This document shows positions 1-7,143 of a DNA stretch of 64,000 bases, in pieces; the first letter of the stretch is position 1, and each line of letters opens with the position of its first letter. The DNA lies in the NCBI RefSeq assembly GCF_016461825.1, contig NZ_JAEMNU010000139.1:38253-102252 (forward strand). The letters run 5' to 3'. The DNA is from Rugamonas violacea. Lineage in GTDB: Bacteria; Pseudomonadota; Gammaproteobacteria; Burkholderiales; Burkholderiaceae_D. Both the position numbers and the translations under genes were made by a program. Under the pieces are notes generated by a model that saw only the letters and a list, made by a program, of their open reading frames with translations, was not told the DNA's origin and did no database searches.

Positions 1-60
1 TTGTGGCCGCCGGCGCCTCAACCGGGCGGCATGAGGGTCTGCGCCCGCCGCCCCAGGCTT

Positions 61-66
61 TATAAT
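61..66 (+). promoter_or_regulatory. Candidate -10 box for folD
   Basis: A perfect TATAAT lies about 30 bases upstream of the folD start codon. No convincing -35 hexamer is visible 17 bases further up, so this is a candidate from the -10 alone. Confidence 0.4.
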
Positions 67-95
67 CTTGCTTTTCCCTCCCACCTGCCAAAATC

Positions 96-941
96 ATGCC
101 TGCACAACTGATCGACGGAATCGCCCTCTCCCAAAAACTGCGTGGTGAAATAGCCGCACGCGCCGCCGCCTTGAGCGCCAAGGGCAAGCAACCCGGCCTG
201 GCCGTGATCCTGGTCGGCGAAGACCCGGCCAGCCAGGTCTACGTGCGCAACAAGGTCAAGGCTTGCGGCGATGTCGGCTTCCACTCGGTGCTGGAGAAGT
301 ACGAGGCCGACCTGGCGGAGGCGGACCTGCTGGCGCGCATCGATGCGCTGAACAACGACCCGGCCATCCACGGCATCCTGGTGCAAATGCCGCTGCCCAA
401 GCACATCAACCCGCACAAGGTGATCGAGGCGATCTCGACCAGCAAGGATGTCGACGGCTACTCGGTGCTCAGCGCCGGCGAACTGATGACCGGCCTGGCC
501 GGCTTCCGCCCGTGCACGCCGTACGGCTGCATGAAGCTGATCGAATCGACCGGCGTCGACCTGCGCGGCAAGCACGCCGTCGTCATCGGCCGCAGCAACA
601 CCGTCGGCAAGCCGATGGCCCTGCTGCTCTTGCAAGCCAACGCCACCGTCACCATCTGTCATAGCGCGACGCCGGACCTGGGCCTGCACACCCGCCAGGC
701 CGACGTGGTGGTGGCCGCCGTCGGCCGCCGCAACACGCTGACGGCCGACATGGTCAAGCCGGGCGCCATCGTCATCGACGTCGGCATGAACCGCGACGAC
801 GCCGGCAAGCTGTGCGGCGATGTCGATTTCGCCAACGTCAAGGAAGTCGCCGCGCACATCACGCCGGTGCCGGGCGGCGTCGGACCGATGACCATCACCA
901 TGCTGTTGATGAACACGGTAGAAGCGGCTGAACGTATTTAA
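96..941 (+). CDS. folD: Bifunctional methylenetetrahydrofolate dehydrogenase / methenyltetrahydrofolate cyclohydrolase
   Basis: This 281-residue cytosolic enzyme interconverts 5,10-methylene-, 5,10-methenyl- and 10-formyl-tetrahydrofolate using NADP, and so supplies one-carbon units for purines and formyl-Met-tRNA. The length is normal for FolD. The substrate-site motif YVRNK carries the conserved Tyr49 and the catalytic Lys53. The Rossmann-type GRSNTVGKP motif lies near residue 165, and the C-terminal signature PVPGGVGPMT is intact. It is followed after about 45 bases by prlC on the same strand. Co-transcription is possible but not shown. Confidence 0.97.
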   Translation: MPAQLIDGIALSQKLRGEIAARAAALSAKGKQPGLAVILVGEDPASQVYVRNKVKACGDVGFHSVLEKYEADLAEADLLARIDALNNDPAIHGILVQMPLPKHINPHKVIEAISTSKDVDGYSVLSAGELMTGLAGFRPCTPYGCMKLIESTGVDLRGKHAVVIGRSNTVGKPMALLLLQANATVTICHSATPDLGLHTRQADVVVAAVGRRNTLTADMVKPGAIVIDVGMNRDDAGKLCGDVDFANVKEVAAHITPVPGGVGPMTITMLLMNTVEAAERI

Positions 942-986
942 CCAGTGGGCGCGGCCCGGCCGCGCCGACCACCTATTGGACAAAAG

Positions 987-3080
987 ATGACTACTGACGA
1001 TTTGATTACCGGCAATCCCCTGTTGGACTTTTCCGGCCTGCCACGCTTCGACGCCATCAAGGCCGAGCACGTCACGCCGGCCATCGACGCGCTGCTGGAA
1101 CAAAGCCGCGCCGTCGTCGCCACGCTGGAGGCGCCGTCGGCGCACGTGACCTGGGACAATTTCGTCACGCCGCTGGAAGACGCCACCGAGCAACTGGGCC
1201 GCGCCTGGGGCATCGTCAGCCACCTCAACAATGTGGTCGACACGCCCGAGCTGCGCGCCACCTACAACGACAACCAACCGAAAGTGACCGAGTTCTGGAC
1301 CGCGCTGGCGCAGAACGAGGCGCTGTTCGCCAAATACAAGGCGCTGCAGGCCGACGCCGGCTTCGCCGCGCTGGCGCCGGCGCGCCGCCGCATCATCGAC
1401 AACGCCGTGCGCGATTTCCGCATGGGCGGCGCCGAGCTGCCGGACGATAAAAAAGAGCGCTTCGCCGACATCCAGGAAGAGCACGCATCCGTCTCGACCC
1501 GCTTCTCCGAAAACGTGCTCGACGCCACCAACGACTACAAGCTGCTGGTGGCCGACGAGGCCGAGCTGGCCGGCCTGCCCGACGACGTCAAGCAGGCGGC
1601 CCGCGCCGCCGCCGAGAAGGAAGGCAAGGCCGGCTGGGAATTCTCGCTGCACTTCCCGTCCTACTACCCGATCCTGCAATTCGCCGACCGGCGCGCGCTG
1701 CGCGAGACGGTGTACCGCGCCAACGCCACCAAGGCCTCCGAGCAGGGCGAGGTGTTCAGCGAGCGCGACAAGTGGGACAACACGCAAAACATCGTCACCT
1801 TGCTCAAACTGCGCGACGAGGAGGCCAAGCTGCTCGGCTACAAGAACTTCGCCGAGGTGTCGCTGGTGCCGAAGATGGCGCAAAGCCCCGAGCACGTGAT
1901 CCAGTTCCTGGAAGACCTGGCCAAGCGCGCCCGCCCCTACGCCGAGCAGGACTTCGCCGAGCTGCAACAATTCGCCAAGGCCGAGCTGGGCCTGGAGCAA
2001 CTCAAGGCCTGGGACATCCCCTACGCCTCGGAAAAGCTGCAGGAACGCCGCTACGCCTTCTCGGCCCAGGAAGTGAAGCAATACTTCCCCGAGCACAAGG
2101 TCATCGACGGCCTGTTCCGCCTGGTGCAGAACCTGTTCTCCGTCACCATTTTGCCGGACACGGCCAGCGCCTGGCATAAGGACGTGCGCTTCTACCGCAT
2201 CGAGCGCGACGGCCGCCTGGTCGGCCAGTTCTACCTCGACCTGTACGCGCGCGCCGGCAAGAGCGGCGGCGCCTGGATGGACGACGCCCGTGGCCGCCGC
2301 CTGGACAGCAATGGCGCGCTGCAAACGCCGGTCGCCTATCTGACCTGCAACTTCACCGAGCCTGCCGTGCAGGACGGCGTGGCGCAACCGTCGCTGTTCA
2401 CCCACGACGAAGTGATCACCCTGTTCCACGAGTTCGGCCACGGCCTGCACCACATGCTGACCCTGGTCGACGAGATCGGCGTGTCCGGCATCTCCGGCGT
2501 CGAGTGGGACGCGGTCGAGCTGCCGTCGCAGTTCATGGAAAACTTCTGCTGGGAATGGGAGGTGCTGCAACACATGACCGCCCACGTCGGCACCGGCGAA
2601 GCGCTGCCGCGCGCGCTGTACGACAAGATGCTGGCGGCGAAGAACTTCCAGTCCGGCCTGCAAACGCTGCGCCAAGTCGAGTTCTCGCTGCTCGACATGC
2701 ACCTGCACTACGACTACGCGCCGGCCGGCGACAAGTCGGTGCAGCAGCTCATCGACGAGGTGCGCGGCCGCTTCGCCGTCATCGTGCCGCCCGCCTTCAA
2801 CCGTTTCCAAAACTCCTTCGGCCACATCTTCGCCGGCGGTTACGCGGCCGGCTACTACAGCTACAAGTGGGCCGAGGTGCTGTCGGCCGACGCCTACGCC
2901 GCCTTCGAAGAGGCGGCGGCGCTGGGCGGCGGCGCGCTGTCGAGCGAGACGGGCAAGCGCTTCCAGCAGGAGATTCTGGCCGTCGGCGGCTCCCGTCCGG
3001 CGCTCGAATCGTTCACCGCCTTCCGTGGCCGCGAACCGAGCATCGACGCGCTGCTGCGCCACAGCGGCATGGCGGCCTGA
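987..3080 (+). CDS. prlC: Oligopeptidase A, M3 family zinc metallopeptidase
   Basis: This 697-residue cytosolic endopeptidase degrades short peptides, including cleaved signal peptides. The M3 zinc motif HEFGH is at residues 481-485, embedded in the family context FHEFGHGLHHML, and the C-terminal part contains the GHIFAGGYAAGYYSYKWAE region typical of oligopeptidase A. The reading frame is open from 945, but the product begins at the ATG at 987 (MTTDDLITGNPLLDF), which aligns with family N termini. No signal peptide is present. A second M3-type protease gene, secreted and only distantly related, lies near 58 kb. Confidence 0.95.
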   Translation: MTTDDLITGNPLLDFSGLPRFDAIKAEHVTPAIDALLEQSRAVVATLEAPSAHVTWDNFVTPLEDATEQLGRAWGIVSHLNNVVDTPELRATYNDNQPKVTEFWTALAQNEALFAKYKALQADAGFAALAPARRRIIDNAVRDFRMGGAELPDDKKERFADIQEEHASVSTRFSENVLDATNDYKLLVADEAELAGLPDDVKQAARAAAEKEGKAGWEFSLHFPSYYPILQFADRRALRETVYRANATKASEQGEVFSERDKWDNTQNIVTLLKLRDEEAKLLGYKNFAEVSLVPKMAQSPEHVIQFLEDLAKRARPYAEQDFAELQQFAKAELGLEQLKAWDIPYASEKLQERRYAFSAQEVKQYFPEHKVIDGLFRLVQNLFSVTILPDTASAWHKDVRFYRIERDGRLVGQFYLDLYARAGKSGGAWMDDARGRRLDSNGALQTPVAYLTCNFTEPAVQDGVAQPSLFTHDEVITLFHEFGHGLHHMLTLVDEIGVSGISGVEWDAVELPSQFMENFCWEWEVLQHMTAHVGTGEALPRALYDKMLAAKNFQSGLQTLRQVEFSLLDMHLHYDYAPAGDKSVQQLIDEVRGRFAVIVPPAFNRFQNSFGHIFAGGYAAGYYSYKWAEVLSADAYAAFEEAAALGGGALSSETGKRFQQEILAVGGSRPALESFTAFRGREPSIDALLRHSGMAA

Positions 3081-3121
3081 GGGCCAAACCAGGGCAAACC
3101 AGGGACGCACCGGAGGCGGAG

Positions 3122-3772
3122 ATGAGACTCAAGCTGGCAGCAATCCTGTTGTTGTGCGCCGGCGCCGCCGGCGGCGTCCACGCCCAGGTCTACAAATGGG
3201 TCGACGAGAAGGGCGTGACGCATTACAGCGACGCGCCGCCACCGCCCGGCGCCGGCAAGGCCGCCAAGGCCAAGGTGGAGCTGAAGTCCTTCTCGACCGG
3301 CGCCCCCGCCGTCGAATTGCCGGCCGAACTGGCGGCGGCGGTGCGCAACCGCCCGGTCACCCTGTACAGCACGGTCCAATGCGAGGCCTGCGACCGCGCC
3401 CGCGCCATGCTCTTGGCGCGCGGCATTCCCTTCCGCGAGAAAACCGTCAACACGGCGGACGACCAGGCCGCCTTGAAGAAGGCCGGCAGCAACGGCCAGT
3501 TGCCGCTGCTGCTGGTCGGCCGCAGCAAGCAGATCGGCTTCGAGCAGGGCAGCTGGGACGTGCTGCTCAGCGACGCCGGCTATCCCCCGCAAAAGATCCT
3601 TCCACCCAACTACCAGCATCCGGCCCCGGTGGCCGCCGCGCCGCTGCCGCCAGCCGACACCGCCGAACAGGCGGGCGCGGCGGCGCGGGCCGAAGCGCGC
3701 GCCGCCGCCGAGGAGGCGGCGCGCCGCCGCAAACTGCCGCCGGCCGAGGCGGCGCCCGCCTTCCAGTTCTAG
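3122..3772 (+). CDS. Exported DUF4124 protein with a glutaredoxin-like domain
   Basis: The 216-residue product has an N-terminal signal peptide (about residues 1-21, ending VHA). Next comes a DUF4124 segment (YKWVDEKGVTHYSDAPP) and then a thioredoxin-fold domain starting VTLYSTVQCEAC, with a CEAC redox pair and a later cis-Pro-like QLPLLLVG segment. The C-terminal 50 residues are Ala/Pro/Arg-rich and probably unstructured. The combination is common in betaproteobacteria. A periplasmic thiol-disulfide role is an inference and no substrate is known to me. The start is the ATG at 3122, preceded by a GGAGGCGGAG stretch that serves as ribosome binding site. Confidence 0.85.
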   Translation: MRLKLAAILLLCAGAAGGVHAQVYKWVDEKGVTHYSDAPPPPGAGKAAKAKVELKSFSTGAPAVELPAELAAAVRNRPVTLYSTVQCEACDRARAMLLARGIPFREKTVNTADDQAALKKAGSNGQLPLLLVGRSKQIGFEQGSWDVLLSDAGYPPQKILPPNYQHPAPVAAAPLPPADTAEQAGAAARAEARAAAEEAARRRKLPPAEAAPAFQF

Positions 3773-3838
3773 GATGGGCCGCGAGCGGGTAAAATGGTCG
3801 CATCGCCAGAACTGAGCAATCCCCGGAACCGACAGCCC

Positions 3839-4264
3839 ATGACCCGTATCGATTTTCACAGCAACGTCCCCGACAAGATCGCCTATGCCTGCCGACTGGT
3901 GCGCAAGGCCTGGGCGGCCAACACCCGCTTGGTGTTGATGACCGACGATGCGGCGCAACTGGCGGAACTTAACGCGGCGATGTGGACGTTTTCCGCCACC
4001 GACTTCCTGCCCCACGTGCTCGCCGGCGACCCGCTGGCGGCGCAGACGCCGATCATCCTGACCGACGACGACGCGGCCGCCCTGCCCCACTACGAGCTGC
4101 TGGTGAACCTGTCGCAGCGGGCGCCGGCCAATCTGGCGCAGTTCGCCCGGATGATCGAGGTGATCTCGTCCGACGAAATCGATGCCGCCGCCGGCCGCAA
4201 GCGCTACGTCGCCTACAAGCAGCAGGAGTATCCGCTCACCCACTTTGTCGCAGGCAAAACATGA
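3839..4264 (+). CDS. holC: DNA polymerase III subunit chi
   Basis: The 141-residue product matches HolC, the clamp-loader accessory subunit that links the tau/psi complex to single-strand binding protein at the replication fork. It starts MTRIDFHSNVPDKIAYACRL, and the middle carries the conserved ANTRLVLMTDD and FLPHVLAGDP segments. The stop codon overlaps the start of the next gene in an ATGA arrangement, implying translational coupling. An upstream in-frame start at 3794 would add an unconserved 15-residue extension and was not used. Confidence 0.92.
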   Translation: MTRIDFHSNVPDKIAYACRLVRKAWAANTRLVLMTDDAAQLAELNAAMWTFSATDFLPHVLAGDPLAAQTPIILTDDDAAALPHYELLVNLSQRAPANLAQFARMIEVISSDEIDAAAGRKRYVAYKQQEYPLTHFVAGKT

Positions 4265-4707
4265 GTTCATCCTTTGACGCCAGCATTCCCGTCCTGACCG
4301 AAGTGTTGGTGGACGAGCCGGTGTCGAGCACGGTCGCCCTCGCCAGCGCCGCCGCGCCCGCTGCGCATGTGGCGAATGTGGCGAATGCGGCGAACCTGGC
4401 GGATGTGGCGGATGTGGCGGATGTGGAGGGCCTGGCGCCGGCCGCCCCGAGCGCGCCGTCCGGCCTGAGCGAGGCCGATCTGGCGGCGCTGGAACAACGC
4501 CTGGCCGAACGCATCCTCCAGCAACTGCAGGGAAGAATCGACTTCGTGCTGGAACAGCGCATCAAGGACAATCTCACCGAGGTGCTCGACCACGCCCTGC
4601 GCGACCTGACCGGCGAAATCCGCGCCGGCCTGCAGCTGACGCTGGAAAAAGTCGTCGCCCGCGCCGTGGCGCAAGAGTTGGCGCACTTGCAGGTCCACAA
4701 GAAGTAA
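4261..4707 (+). CDS. DUF2486-like protein coupled to holC
   Basis: This 148-residue protein starts with the ATG that overlaps the holC stop. It has three parts: an N-terminal region of about 35 residues, an Ala/Val/Asn/Asp repeat tract (about residues 36-57), and a C-terminal region predicted to be helical (from SEADLAALEQRL to the end) with heptad-like Leu/Val spacing. Proteins of this type follow holC in many Burkholderiales and are listed as DUF2486. I made that family assignment from context and general character. Its function is unknown. Confidence 0.7.
   Translation: MSSSFDASIPVLTEVLVDEPVSSTVALASAAAPAAHVANVANAANLADVADVADVEGLAPAAPSAPSGLSEADLAALEQRLAERILQQLQGRIDFVLEQRIKDNLTEVLDHALRDLTGEIRAGLQLTLEKVVARAVAQELAHLQVHKK
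4366..4431 (+). repeat. In-frame 9-bp minisatellite
   Basis: Seven or so imperfect copies of a 9-base unit of the GCGAATGTG / GCGGATGTG type lie inside the holC-linked gene and encode repeating (N/D)-V/L-A triplets. The unit is a multiple of three, so copy-number changes would keep the frame. Confidence 0.85.
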
Positions 4708-4913
4708 AGCCGACCGGCAAGCCGCCGTGGCAGGCCGCCGGGCCGCCCGCCCGCTGCCGAAAACATACAGCCGTAAGCAATTATGACAAAAAGGTCAAAA
4801 ACCTCACCTTCGCGCTTTGCTAACCATTTTTTTTGTTGTACCTTCTGGCCTTGTACAAACTAATGAACGGCGTTCATGAGACGCTGCTGTTTTCAATTAC
4901 TTGGAGAATGTTT

Positions 4914-6056
4914 ATGCTGTTTAAGACTAAGTTGATTCCATTCGCCATCGCCCTGGCTTTCGCCGGCAGCGCCAATGCGCAGGAAGTGATCAAGATCGGC
5001 CACGTCGCGCCCGTCTCCGGCGCCTCCTCCCACCTGGGCAAGGACAATGAAAACGGCGCCAAGATGGCGGTCGAAGACTTGAACGCCAAAGGCTTCAAGA
5101 TCAACGGCAAAGCAGTCAAGTTCGTGCTGGTGCTGGAAGACGACGCGGCCGATCCGAAACAGGGCACGGCGGTGGCGCAGAAGCTGGTCGACGCCAAGGT
5201 CAACGGCGTGATCGGCCACCTGAACTCGGGCACCACCGTGCCCGCCTCGAAGATCTACTTCGACGCCGGCATCCCACAAATTTCGCCGGCGGCCACCACG
5301 CCGCAGTACACCAAGCAACACTTCAACACCGCCTTCCGCGTCGTCGCCAACGACAACAAGCTGGGTGGCACGCTGGGCGCCTACGCGGTGCAGAAACTGT
5401 CGGCCAAGAAAATCGCCGTCATCGACGACCGCACCGCCTATGGCCAGGGCGTCGCCGAAGAGTTCGTCAAGGGCGCCAAGAAAGCGCTGCCGGCAGTGCA
5501 GGTCGTCGGCAAGGAATTCACCAACGCCAACGCCACCGACTTCAACGCCATCCTGACCACCATCAAGGCCAAGAATCCCGACCTGATCTTCTTCGGCGGC
5601 ATGGACTCCGTGGCCGGCCCGATGCTGCGCCAGATGAAGGCCTTGGGCATCAAGGCCAAGTTCATGGGCGGCGACGGCGCCTGCACCGAGATGCTGCCGA
5701 AACTGGCCAGCGACTCGATCAGCGACGACCTGGTCACCTGCGCCGAAGCCGGCGGCGTGACGCCGGACCAGCAGAAGAACCTGGACGATTTCCAGGCCCG
5801 CTACCAGAAGAAATACAACTCGCCGGTGCTGCTGTACGCGCCGTACGTGTATGACGCGGTGATGACCATGGCCGCCGCGATGGCCGAGGCCAAGTCGGCC
5901 GAGCCGGCCAAGTACCTGCCCTTCCTGGCCAAGATCAAATACCAGGGCGTGACCGGCCCGATCGCCTTCGACGCCAACGGCGACATCAAGGACGGCTCGC
6001 TGACCCTGTTCACCTACAAGGGCGGCAAAAAGACCAAGATGGAAGTGGTCAAGTAA
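4914..6056 (+). CDS. Branched-chain amino acid ABC transporter substrate-binding protein
   Basis: The 380-residue product is a periplasmic binding protein of the LivJ/LivK type I fold. A signal peptide covers about residues 1-22 (MLFKTKLIPFAIALAFAGSANA). The mature start EVIKIGHVAPVSG and the lobe motifs IGHLNSGTTVPAS, ISPAATTPQYT and FRVVANDNKLGGTLG match Leu/Ile/Val binding proteins. An ATG at 4908 exists, but the GGAG at 4903-4906 is correctly spaced (7 bases) only for the ATG at 4914. No permease or ATPase genes are nearby, so this is an orphan receptor that probably serves a transporter encoded elsewhere. A strong terminator follows. Confidence 0.93.
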   Translation: MLFKTKLIPFAIALAFAGSANAQEVIKIGHVAPVSGASSHLGKDNENGAKMAVEDLNAKGFKINGKAVKFVLVLEDDAADPKQGTAVAQKLVDAKVNGVIGHLNSGTTVPASKIYFDAGIPQISPAATTPQYTKQHFNTAFRVVANDNKLGGTLGAYAVQKLSAKKIAVIDDRTAYGQGVAEEFVKGAKKALPAVQVVGKEFTNANATDFNAILTTIKAKNPDLIFFGGMDSVAGPMLRQMKALGIKAKFMGGDGACTEMLPKLASDSISDDLVTCAEAGGVTPDQQKNLDDFQARYQKKYNSPVLLYAPYVYDAVMTMAAAMAEAKSAEPAKYLPFLAKIKYQGVTGPIAFDANGDIKDGSLTLFTYKGGKKTKMEVVK

Positions 6057-6079
6057 GCTCGCCGGGATAGTCTGACAAC

Positions 6080-6112
6080 AAGAGCGCGTCGTGCGAACGG
6101 CGCGCTCTTTTG
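6080..6112 (+). terminator. Rho-independent terminator after the binding-protein gene
   Basis: The stem AGAGCGCG (6081-6088) pairs with CGCGCTCT (6101-6108) and is followed by a run of T. Confidence 0.85.
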
Positions 6113-6134
6113 CTTCCTCAGGCGCCACTGCGAG

Positions 6135-6215
6135 GCCGGCAAGAGCCAACGGCGCAACCCGGGGTCAGACCCAATGGGGTCTGACCCCAGCTCTTCGCCG
6201 CTGGGGTTTGCCGGC
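6135..6215. repeat. Long intergenic palindrome, GGGGTCAGACCC family, copy 1
   Basis: The core GGGGTCAGACCC (6161-6172) and its inverted copy (6177-6188) are separated by four bases. Outer arms GCCGGCAA and TTGCCGGC extend the imperfect symmetry to about 80 bases. Seven related copies occur in this window, all between genes. Confidence 0.9.
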
Positions 6216-6237
6216 ACCGCCGGCGCCTTGGCAGCGC

Positions 6238-6273
6238 AAAAAAAAACGCGCCGAAGTCGGCGCGCTGTTTTTT
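6238..6273 (-). terminator. Terminator of the cytochrome c gene
   Basis: CGCGCCGA (6247-6254) pairs with TCGGCGCG (6257-6264). It is flanked by A and T runs, giving a U tract on the minus-strand transcript directly downstream of the cytochrome gene. Confidence 0.85.
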
Positions 6274-6285
6274 GGCCGGGCAGAA

Positions 6286-6600
6286 TTACTTCTGCGCCAG
6301 CACCCATTTCACCAGGGTCTTGGCTTCGGCCTCGGTCACCTGTGGATTGGCTGGCATGGGGATCGCACCCCAGGTGCCGGAGCCGCCCTTCATGACCTTC
6401 GCCACCAGCTTGGCTTCGGCGTCTTTTTGACCGGCGTACTTCGCCGCCACGTCTTTATAGGCCGGACCCACCAGCTTGCTCGCGACCGCGTGGCAAGCCA
6501 TGCAATTCTTTGCTTTCGCCAAATCGGCATTGGCCATCGCAGCCTGCGAAGCGAATGCGGACACTGCCAACATACCAACCATCATCAAAGTGCGTTTCAT
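6286..6600 (-). CDS. Small periplasmic cytochrome c (class I, c551/c552-like)
   Basis: This 104-residue electron carrier has a cleavable signal peptide (about residues 1-23, ending AMA-NA). The single haem-binding motif CMACH is at residues 33-37, and the probable axial Met82 lies in AIPMPANPQV, followed by the C-terminal helix EAKTLVKWVLAQK. The ATG at 6600 is favoured over 6612 because a GGAG sits about 8 bases upstream of it. It is monocistronic, with its own terminator downstream. Redox partners cannot be told from the window. Confidence 0.94.
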   Translation of the reverse strand: MKRTLMMVGMLAVSAFASQAAMANADLAKAKNCMACHAVASKLVGPAYKDVAAKYAGQKDAEAKLVAKVMKGGSGTWGAIPMPANPQVTEAEAKTLVKWVLAQK

Positions 6601-6770
6601 TGTGTTCTCCATAGTAAACCTGTCGCAATTCTACCCCGTTTTGCCGAGCAGTACGACGACCGAATGCATACAAAACGTGCCCCGCCTGCCCGTGGTTGAC
6701 GGGCGTATCACGATATAACTGCCAGTTTTTGTAATTGTTTGTAAGATGGAGGCTCAACTGGGAGTCCGCC

Positions 6771-6995
6771 ATGCCGATCATCCTGCTCATCCTGGCCCTG
6801 TGCGGCCTGCGCTATTTTGAAGTCTGGCGTTTCGCCGAAGTGTCGTGGTGGTGGATCGTCGGCCTGATGGTGTTCGCCTTCGTCTGGTTCGAGTTCCTCG
6901 AACCGCTATTCGGCCTGGACAAGCGCAAGGCCCACAACGTCGACGAGAAGCGGCGCCAGCAGCGCGTCAAGGACAACTTCGACAAACGCAAATAG
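6771..6995 (+). CDS. Small Trp-rich membrane protein (TIGR04438-like)
   Basis: The 74-residue product has two hydrophobic segments (about residues 2-15 and 25-45) and five Trp residues, including a WWW run (VSWWWIVGLMVFAFVWFEF). A highly charged Lys/Arg-rich tail follows (EKRRQQRVKDNFDKRK). The composition matches the small Trp-rich protein family TIGR04438 of betaproteobacteria, whose function is unknown to me. A GGGAG seven bases upstream supports the ATG at 6771. Confidence 0.8.
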   Translation: MPIILLILALCGLRYFEVWRFAEVSWWWIVGLMVFAFVWFEFLEPLFGLDKRKAHNVDEKRRQQRVKDNFDKRK

Positions 6996-7027
6996 ACGCC
7001 GGCGTGCTGGCGGCGTGCCGGCGGCGC

Positions 7028-7130
7028 CAGCAAACCCCAGGGCGTGAAGCCAGGGTCAGACCCCTCGGGGTCCGACCCTAGATTTACGTCGCGGGGTTTG
7101 GCCTTGGATTTACGCCGCGGGGTTTGGCCC
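7028..7130. repeat. Long intergenic palindrome, copy 2, with duplicated right arm
   Basis: The core AGGGTCAGACCCC (7052-7064) faces GGGGTCCGACCCT (7067-7079). The right outer arm is present twice in tandem: 7081-7103 and 7107-7129 are 23-base units differing at one base. The element ends just before the ilvD stop codon. Confidence 0.9.
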
Positions 7131-7143
7131 GCGCCGCGCCGAA

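Noticed and set aside
60..3110. A 1016-codon open frame on the minus strand opposite folD and prlC
   Set aside because: It is antisense to two unmistakable genes, is made of Arg/Val/Gln/His-rich sequence typical of GC-rich shadow frames, and shows no domain.
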